Positions 56,249 to 64,000 of a stretch of DNA of 64,000 bases are shown piece by piece (within the stretch, counting starts at the first letter, position 1; each line of letters starts with the position of its first letter). A model generated the notes under the pieces. It was not told the DNA's origin, made no database searches, and worked only from the letters and a program-made list of their open reading frames with translations. Position numbers and translations under genes: made by a program. The DNA comes from Heracleum sosnowskyi (Eukaryota > Streptophyta > Magnoliopsida > Apiales > Apiaceae): assembly GCA_030848705.1 (NCBI GenBank), contig CM061240.1, positions 18,743,001 to 18,807,000 of the forward strand. Reading direction: 5' to 3'.

Positions 56249-56825
56249 ACTTCTGTGGAGGATGAAGGGTCTAGATTGGCACATCTGAAGATTACTTGAT
56301 TATGGAGGCATTGATGTCATGTATATTTATAGGGAAGGATAAAATTGGAATTGTGCTTTCTGTTGCTTCAGCTGTAGAACCTAGATCATAGATGTTTATA
56401 AATTATTAAAAATTCGACTCCTTACAGATTTCTTAGACTTCACCTTGTTAGCTTCTATATGGATTACCAGTTATCACCTTTTGATGGACTAAATATGCAG
56501 ACTTTATGTAGTTTTTGACCAAGTATTGTTCTGTCGTAATATCATTTGCATTTGTTGGCCATTGTTTGATGTTGTACAAAGTATTTTTCTGATGAGTTAT
56601 CAGACTTGATGAATGCTTGAGAAATCTCATATGTAGTACGACGGGACACAGGAAATGCAGTTCCTTTGCTTTACCTCCTCGACTATTCCGGTCATTGGTC
56701 CAGTGGTAGGCTTCGATCAAACCCTTGCAGAACACCAAATTTAATACAATTGAATGCAAATTTTTTAGATTTATCTAAATATTTTTGTGTGCTATTATTA
56801 CATTAATTACATTAGACTTAAAGTC
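56249..56825. other. 3' untranslated and downstream region of the Agenet gene
   Basis: Sequence after the TGA at 56246-56248. No further coding exon is needed. No gene seen on either strand. Confidence 0.5.
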
Positions 56826-57752
56826 TCAAGGCTATTTAGAGTATTCTTTTCAATTAATAATGTATGTTAGTTTTAATTAAAAAAAAATTATATTTGAGTA
56901 GGCAACAAAAATTGTCGAGGACAGTGGTACCAACATAAGCACAGAGCTCGCAGATTTCTATGAAATTGATAATTGGACAGAATCAGTTGCCATTTCAGTG
57001 TAAGGTACCTTGTTTATGTCAATGACACGTAGAATCCTATGATCATAACTTACAAAATATACATATGAACATTTAGAGCTCGGTAGAAAAACGGAGCGAC
57101 ACATTTGAAAGGCATGGATGCCACTGTTGCGGGCATCAAACCTGCACGCCATGTCGGAAAAAATGAGAATTAGTGTATGGAAAAATTGGAGCATTTTGTT
57201 GAAGATGCTCAAGGATCAGAAGGGGACTTAGTTTCTTCAACATAGTCACCCCAAAGTTCATCAGCTTCTGTTGAAGATGCTGGCACTTTTTGCATTTCTG
57301 AGTTATTTAATCCCTGCATTGTAATTGTACTCTGAGATTCTTTATATTTAGCTCTTGTGTCTAAGATGGGAAATGTTTTTGAAGATCCATTTCCAAAGTG
57401 CTTCAGTGGTCTCTTACAGATGCAAGAAGCAGGATACTCGTGAAACTCCCCCCTCTTCCTGGTCTCATCTCTTCCGGTTCTCCCATAAATCCTCGTTGGC
57501 ATGACCTCACCTTTCCTGTAAATGTATCCCAGCTCATCTGATCACTTTCCATGAATATAGCACTTAACCTTTTCGCATTCGGTCTGATGGTTCTTTTTAT
57601 GAGTTATGACCCATGTACCTCCTTCGACCACAAGTAAAAGAGCATTCTTGTCAAATTACACCCTAAAAACTCTGAGAAATGGTATTTGGACAAACATGAT
57701 AAATAAACCTTAAAAACTTTTAAGCAACAGTATGAGCATCAAGGAATTATAA
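56826..57752 (-). pseudogene. Duplicated broken 3' end of the O-fucosyltransferase gene
   Basis: This block matches the true gene end at about 58250-59125, including part of the last exon, the 3' untranslated sequence and some of the last intron. Two small insertions break the frame: extra bases in the GGTCATAA part (57583-57605 area), and two extra bases near 57446, after which the frame reads EFHEYPASCICKRPLKHFGN to a stop at 57209-57211. There are no upstream exons. In this copy the frame reads through the position where the real gene stops (GDYVEETKSPSDP against GD stop). Confidence 0.85.
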
Positions 57753-57779
57753 TGTAACATGGCTTTAGTATGAGCAACA

Positions 57780-58037
57780 GTACGTTAATAATTGTCCTAT
57801 ATCCTAGTTGCATGGTTTTGTGTATCAGCTTAATTAATGCATCTCACCGGTTTGTCCTAGATTCAACTTTGAATTCAGTGTTCACATTATACTACGTTTG
57901 AGGGAGTTGTTGAAGACAAGAACAAGAATTATGAAACTACGATAACATTATATATTCCAGGTATGTGCAGTCTGTTACGTTGAGCTAGAGAGGCATCCTG
58001 TTTATTTGTTTAGATGGTTTCCAATTGGAATGGCCAT
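57780..58037 (+). pseudogene. Fragment of the Agenet gene: exon 14 with flanking introns
   Basis: It matches 54113-54417: the intron words CTATATCCTAGTTGCAT and CACCGGTTTGTC, the exon 14 words TTTGAGGGAGTTGTT and ATTCCAGGTATGTGCAGTCT, and the following intron. The intron part just before the exon is shortened and the acceptor region is lost. It lies between the two copies of the fucosyltransferase 3' end. Confidence 0.9.
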
Positions 58038-58599
58038 TCTTAAGCTTAAGTCTTAAAAGCGGATTTTAAAGCTCAAGTCTTAAGCTGCATTTCTTGAAGA
58101 TCACAAAGGCTATTTATGATTATTCTTTTTTCTTTTTCTTTTTTAATATTTAGACTTATATGCCTTACAAATAAGTATATGTTCTCACAAGTTCATCTGA
58201 ACGACAAGAGATAAGCCCTTACCACTTGAGCTATCTCATCGCGCTCATTCTTTTCAATTATTAATATATGTTCATTTTAATAAAAATGAACTATATAATT
58301 AATAGGCAACAAAACTTGATGAGGATCATGGTACAAAAATTGATAATTAAAGTCAATGACATGTAGAATACTATGATCATAACTTACAAAATATACATAT
58401 GAACATTTAGAGCTCAGTTGAAAAACAGGGTGACACATTTGCAGTTCATTAGTTACTGACCAAAAAAAGGCGTGGATGCCACTGGTGCGGGCATCAAACC
58501 TGCACGCCATGTCGGAAAAAATGAGAATTAGTGTATGAAAAAATTGGAGCATTTTGTTGAAGATGCTCAAGGATCAGAAGGGGACTTAGTTTCTTCAAT

Positions 58600-61500
58600 C
58601 TAGTCACCCCAAAGTTCATCATCTTCATCAGCTTCTATTGAAGATGCTGGCACTTTTTGCATTTCTGAGTTATTTAATCCCTGCATTGTAATTGTACTCT
58701 GAGATTCTCTATATTCCGCTCTTGTGTCTAAGATGGGAACTATTTTTGAAGAACCATTTCCAAAGTACTTCAGTGGTCTCTTACAGATGCAGGAAGCAGG
58801 ATACTCATGAAACTCCCCCCTTCCTGGTCTCATCTCTTCTGGTTCTCCCATAAATCCTCGTTGGCACGACTTCACCTTTCCTGCAAATGTATCCCAGCCC
58901 ATCTGATCACGTTCCATAAATATAGCACTTAACCTTTTCGCATTCGGTCTGATGGTTCTTTTATGACCTATGTACCTCCTTCGACCCATAACCAAAACAG
59001 CATTCTTGTCAAATAATGCCCTAAAAACTTTAAAAAATGGTGTTTGCACAAACATGATAAATAAACCCTAAAAACTTTTAAGCAAGGGTATAAGCATTAA
59101 GGAATTAAAGGAGATAATGTAAAACTTCAGGGAAAGTTGTGGGATGTAATTTAACTATCTTGCCAAAAAAGTCAAAAGGGTAAGGACCTCAACTGCCACA
59201 GAAATTATTTCAATTGTATTAGAAGTACACTATGTAAACACCACGCCATTAATAAGTACTTAAATATCAAAAATAAGTTTCTCCTCAAGTGGTCCTAACT
59301 CATGTGATATCTTCTGAAGTGCTAAAGCAATTATAAAATGTGAATTAAGCCATATAGTGATAAAGATTGCAAAATGGCAAGAAAAATATATATAACTCTA
59401 TTAATCCTACTTCTCCTAGGTGTCTTGCATTGGACAATTGGTCCTATATTTCTAGAATATGTTTTATCCATAGAGATAATTGCTTGTTTTCTCATAACAC
59501 ACATTGTCTTCTTCCTCCAAGGATGTCTCAAGTACAACTAATGCTAGCAAGTAGCAATATTTCTCTTATACATTGGACGATTATCATGCCCCCCCACTTC
59601 ACAAGAGATTTGAATCTGTACCTTCGACCGGCAAGTATCTTTGCCATATTTCCATTATTGTTGGTAACAAAGACATCACTGTCTTCACAAACAATGTAGT
59701 CAATGGCAGCGAGGCGAGAAGAGAAAGAAACAAAGGGTTGCAACTCCAATCCAGCAAGCATCTCTTTCGTGTAGAAATTCGGAAATAGCTCTCGAAGGGG
59801 TCGAAGAGTCTCCTCTCCGCCATAAATCTCACCAGATGCAACATAAAGGAGAGAGTTATTGTTATAACCAAGTGCTCGCAGCAATAAACCCACTTCATGA
59901 GGTGTAAGGGGGCATTTCCCTCGCTTTCGCTCTTTATCAGGGGTCGTCTCCTGTAATAGGGAATATCAAATAGTCAAACTTTCACTAGAATACAATTTCT
60001 AAGTAATATGTGTTTTTACTGAACATGTATATAAGAAAATCATAGAATCTGCAAACTAAAAGAGCAGTCCACAGACTGACAGTAATCTTACAGGTAAAGT
60101 TGTCCACCGCTTCCTAATTTCACCAAGCTCGTATCTCTCTTTATCACCTCCACCAAAGTAACAACCAGAGAAAGCAAGCATATCTGGTTCAAACCTAACG
60201 CAGAAACAAATTACAAACAAAAAAAGAAACAAGTTACATGAGGAAAAGAAATTCCACATTGCTATATTTCTCCATGTTTCCTAAGTTCACATTGTTTCTC
60301 CTTGATTCTAAGAACTTGTATTGTTTTCACCAACACTTTCAAAACCTTGGAAAATCGTCGAAAAAAATTATATATTAAATCACTCTTCTGAAATTTAAGA
60401 CACATGTAGGGACAAAATGGGACACCCCTCCCCCCCCCCCCCCCCCCCCCCCTCCCGCACGACCGATATTAAATAAATAATAGCTATTATATATTTTCTT
60501 AATTCGTCTATATATTAATCAGTGACATGCAAATATCAGATGATGATTTATTTTTGGAAAAAATGGATGAACCTTAAATGAACTGATATGAAGCGCCTTG
60601 CCATTTTCCGCATTCTCCGGACAATCAGCTGACCAATACCACTTATAGGTTTTGTAAATCTTAACGCGTGATAGTTCACCCTACAACGCAACCTCTGCAA
60701 TTCTTCATCAAGGTCATTAGCAAGTCTATAGTCAAACTTAGTCAACTGAACAACCTGCAACAATTTTGAATTGCAATGATCATAAAATTATAACTTGAAA
60801 ATAACCCGTAAATTTGAGACAAACAGAGAAAAAAGAGCTAACTAAAAGACAAAACTCCAGGTAGCATCACATGCAATAAATTTCATGGCCTTCTTACACG
60901 TCTTCTCAATAGTATAGGCAGAACTTCATCCAAATAATAACTAGGCTCTGATTTCCTTGGCACCCGCATAGTATATGGTGGTTTTAGCATAGATCTCATA
61001 ACATTATCTGGGACTCTTTTGACAACAGTGACATCCTTTAAAAGAGAAGATATGAACCAATCTACGTCAAAAATGTCGACGAAGTCGCTGCATATTAAAT
61101 AATAATCAATTTAAGAAAGTGACAACAATTGATTTTCAACAATGAATCAAGGATATTTTCATGTATTTAAATGATTAAATCTATGCTTAAAAAAATGTTA
61201 ATATATTGGACATCGTAAGATAGTTTTATCCATTTTCAGAAACTTGAGTTTGTACAGAGATTGGTGGATGATAATGATACATAACCATATTAGATCAAAC
61301 TCTCCTGTACAATCTTTGTACATTTAGAATGACACGTGATTAGCAGTTGACTGGGTCAATTTACAATTTCTGCTACACTTAGGAGCAATTGGTAACCAAA
61401 TATAACCAACAGAAATTACATAAACTACAGGGATATCAATTCACCTATCATCCTTCCAGAATGAATTATGATCCAGCTCAGGTACGACCAGAGTAGCATT

Positions 61501-63190
61501 TAGAATCCATGAAACTACCACCGCATCAGTAATCTAGGTGCAAAAAGTAACTGCGAATTAGAATGTTATAGAAAATTTTATTATATATTATCTTTACATA
61601 GATAGAATAAAGTAAAGCTGAAGCCGAAGAATATGTTCCAGAAGATATTGAACTGCATGCGTACTAAGTAACAAGAAATATAATACTTACGCCAGTTCTT
61701 TGTTGGTTCAGCCCTCCACTTGCTGCAATAAGCAAATATCCATTTGATGATCTCTCACGTACAGCAGCTAAAATTATTACCAGTAGAGTCAGTAAACTTT
61801 CTTATACGACTCTCTGAGAAAACAAATGTAAAGAGTACATAATATATGTACTTGGATATTTAATAGGCCGAGTAATACATGCAAAAGGCTATAGACAAAT
61901 TATACATGATCAGTACATAACTGATAACTCCCATCAGTAAAAACACAACAGAAAATAAAACCAATTTGAAAATTACTGGAAGTAGCTGTCAATGGCTGAA
62001 GTATCACAAAATAAGAATGGGTGAAGACTGAAGACCAATTTGAAAAACTGACATTTCGATTTCGAGATGCCTCAGCGACGAAGTGGGTAGAGGATAACTT
62101 ACGAGTAAACCGAGGGCCTCTTTCACTGCATCCATAATAGAACTTAGAAAACTCAGATTTCCAAATATCCACCGGTGCATGAGCTCCATCCTAAAGCACC
62201 AAGAACAATAATATTTTGTGAGAATGATAAAATCATTTGACAAGAGACTGTGCTTTATACAATTCCATTGGAGAAAATTTTAGTAAAGAAACGGAAAGTG
62301 TAGCATTCCAATATTTAAGGGACAATAAAAAGCATAACAACGCGTCTCTGAGGTTAAAGATGCCGTTGCTTGATACAACTGGTCTAAATGTCTAGACCAA
62401 CGTTAATGCAAGTTATTAAAAAACCAAAACTATTACTCCTGCATTTGTCCTCTTATAATATAAACTAAGTCATAATTCTCCCTATCTTTTCCAATCAAGA
62501 CACATAAAGATAGAGGTGCTTAATGCATATAATTAGATCAGAACAAAATCCTCTTACTAGTGATCTACATTGCCACAATAAAGCACACACAATGCGGAGT
62601 ATTCTTTCCAGAAACAGAAGATCCAAAAACTTCCCTACTAGTTCAGCTAATAGAAACAAAATCTGCTTAAATTATAACCCGAGCAACACAAGTAAACTGC
62701 AACGACAATATCAAAACTTATAATATGCAAATGTAATGCCATACTATATCCAAGATAGATAAATAAAAAGTCACAAACTCGATACACTCCATTTCTCCAA
62801 CACCGCAACTTATCTCAAGAAACACAATCATATGTAAACCAAACCAGCTCAGTACATTTCACTCGAAAAACAGCAATAACCATAGGCAATAAGACAGACA
62901 TAAACATTACAATTAAACACACAATATAATTCAAAATGAGTAAAATTAAGTACCCTTTTGTAGTACCAACTACGATTAACAATTCGATGAGAGTACAATT
63001 CAAGATCAGAAACCACATGTCCAATACATAAAGAAACCAATCCTACAACAAACAACATCACTCCACAAACCAATGTCCATCTAATAGGTGCCAAAAAACA
63101 CAATTTCCACCAAAACACCTGCTTTTTTCTATGTTTTGTATGATTTAACAAAGCCAGGTTATGATTTCTCCAATCTTTTCCAACACCCAT
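58600..63190 (-). CDS. O-fucosyltransferase family protein, 9 exons
   Basis: Minus-strand exons are 63190-62954, 62190-62103, 61767-61691, 61533-61445, 61087-60898, 60754-60573, 60194-60092, 59950-59622 and 58978-58600. The total is 1674 nt, 557 residues plus TAG, and every phase fits. The N-terminus is a short basic tail followed by one membrane segment (about residues 37-58, LVCGVMLFVVGLVSLCIG), as in type II Golgi enzymes. The catalytic region has YLLIAASGGLNQQRTGITDA, WILNATLVVPELDHNSFW, VHLRFEPDMLAFSGC, YVASGEIYGGEETL and DVFVTNNNGNMAKILAGRR, the standard motifs of plant GDP-fucose protein O-fucosyltransferase-like proteins. These use GDP-fucose as donor; the acceptor is unknown for most members. 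The acceptor of the last exon is followed by little pyrimidine, so its exact edge is least certain. Transcription converges with the Agenet gene. Confidence 0.9.
60430..60452. repeat. Run of about 22 C in an intron of the fucosyltransferase gene
   Basis: A long pure C run inside the intron between exons 6 and 7 (60195-60572). Such runs are often assembled with the wrong length. Confidence 0.8.
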
Positions 63191-63250
63191 ATCTCAAAAC
63201 ACCCTCAAAATCAAATCTTTCCACTTGTAAAATCATATTAGGCCTAAAAA

Positions 63251-63310
63251 TTGAATCTTTTTCTTGAAGCTCAAATGGGATTGAATCTTTTTCTTGAATC
63301 TCAAATGGGG
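63251..63310. repeat. 30-bp tandem duplication in the fucosyltransferase leader
   Basis: Two near-identical 30-bp units (TTGAATCTTTTTCTTGAAGC then TCAAATGGGA, and the same with one or two changes) lie upstream of the ATG at 63190. Confidence 0.9.
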
Positions 63311-63340
63311 TTTTGATAAAAATGATGATACTAGTACAGA

Positions 63341-63352
63341 GTATATAAATAG
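63341..63352 (-). promoter_or_regulatory. Likely TATA box of the fucosyltransferase gene
   Basis: The minus strand reads ACTATTTATATAC here, about 150 bp before the ATG. This would give a leader of about 120 nt. Confidence 0.45.
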
Positions 63353-63544
63353 TAAAAATATTTTGAGATGAAAAGATGAAGAATGTTGTAAATTGTAATG
63401 TAGTGGAAATGGTTGAGTAAGTGGTTTGTTCGTGTGAATAAGGAATCAATCTTTTGAGTTTTGAGGAATAAAATATAGACACAACGCGTTTGTATGTGTT
63501 TTTATGTAGTTATAAAAAACAGATTTCAAGATATGTGAACTTTT

Positions 63545-63975
63545 GTCTGAAATTTTCAGATTAAAGGATAAGAATATCATTTTAAAAAAATTGGTTAAAA
63601 ATACCATTTTATTATGTATTTAAAAATTGGATATCACTATTACGTATTTGAGAAATGGGTAATACATAAAAAGAAAATTTAAAAATATTTTTTGAAAAAA
63701 AATTAAAAAATATTTTGACCAGTTACGCATTCGAAAGATGCGTAACATCTTATGCAAAAGGGTGATACGCATTTGAAGAATGCGTAACTTATTTTTTTTT
63801 TTTTTTTGTAATTTTTTTTTTAAAAAAAATGTGTTATGCCCATTCTTTAAATACGTAATAATAATACCTATTTCTCAAATGCGTAATATACGGGTATTTT
63901 TGGCCAAATTTTTCAGAATGAGTATTCTTGTCTCCCAATATTAAAAAAAATGGTATTTTTGGTCATCACCCCTTA
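63545..63975. repeat. Imperfect inverted repeat with TTACGCAT motifs
   Basis: The left arm (about 63566-63665: AAGGATAAGAATATCATT, GGTTAAAAATACCATTTT, ATTACGTATTTGAGAAATGG) recurs inverted in the right arm (about 63845-63960). Between them are several TTACGCAT/ATGCGTAA words and T- or A-rich runs. No gene is present, and it looks like a miniature transposon or a folded remnant. The right end may extend past the window. Confidence 0.6.
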
Positions 63976-64000
63976 ATGAGTTGATCCGGTTTTTAGTTGT

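Noticed and set aside
56958..57212. Short minus-strand frame MSIFNKMLQFFHTLILIFSD, also at 58277-58570
   Set aside because: It is the 3' untranslated part of the fucosyltransferase gene in both copies. The frame is not kept in length and has no independent start context.
57780..58037. Separate small gene on the plus strand
   Set aside because: The sequence is a copy of Agenet exon 14 and its introns, without a start or the remaining exons.
59367..59699. Plus-strand frames over the fucosyltransferase exon 8 and its intron
   Set aside because: Opposite-strand shadows; the minus-strand exon has clear family motifs and correct splice phases.

Overview
This is a stretch of plant nuclear DNA, almost certainly from a eudicot. 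The evidence is GT-AG introns, AT-rich spacers, Ty3/gypsy elements of the Tat type, Ty1/copia elements of the Sirevirus type, a hAT-type miniature element, Helitron-like ends, and two recognisable plant genes. The species cannot be named from the sequence.

Left two thirds (1-42164): nested transposons. A Ty3/gypsy element on the minus strand runs off the left edge (1-1568). A degenerate Helitron-like element follows (about 2001-3250). A Tat-type Ty3/gypsy element occupies 3251-42164. It has 5' and 3' LTRs that differ by roughly 4 percent, a broken gag-pol, a 93-bp minisatellite, and a spliced antisense gene. Two younger Sirevirus-type copia elements sit inside it. Copia-1 (15040-26202, duplicated target TTCAT, LTRs that read identical) lies inside the coding sequence of the antisense gene. 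Copia-2 (27303-40765, duplicated target TATAT, LTRs about 1 percent different) lies in the likely TATA box of the same gene. Both copias carry gag, pol and an env-like third reading frame. Copia-1 gag and pol are open, so it may be recent enough to be active apart from its broken env-like frame.

Middle (42165-45448): AT-rich spacer with two Helitron-like 3' ends, an 824-bp hAT-type non-autonomous element with a perfect 8-bp target duplication, and microsatellites in the leader of the next gene.

Right third (45449-63190): two convergent host genes. On the plus strand is an 18-exon gene for a 2292-residue Agenet-domain nuclear protein, the likely orthologue of Arabidopsis G2484-1. On the minus strand is a 9-exon gene for a 557-residue Golgi-type O-fucosyltransferase family protein. 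Both models are frame-consistent across every junction. Between their 3' ends lies a scrambled duplication holding a broken copy of the fucosyltransferase 3' end and a fragment of the Agenet gene. The right edge (63500-64000) is an AT-rich imperfect inverted repeat.

The most unusual signals are these. Copia-1 carries an 8-mer (AAACTCTG or its complement) about 33 times, spread over LTRs, spacers and coding regions and read in two different codon frames. Copia-2 carries its own, different repeated palindrome (CGATAG/CTATCG). The Tat element carries a two-intron antisense gene hit by both copia insertions. An exact copy of the Tat polypurine tract sits just after its pol gene, suggesting that everything between that site and the 3' LTR was added later.
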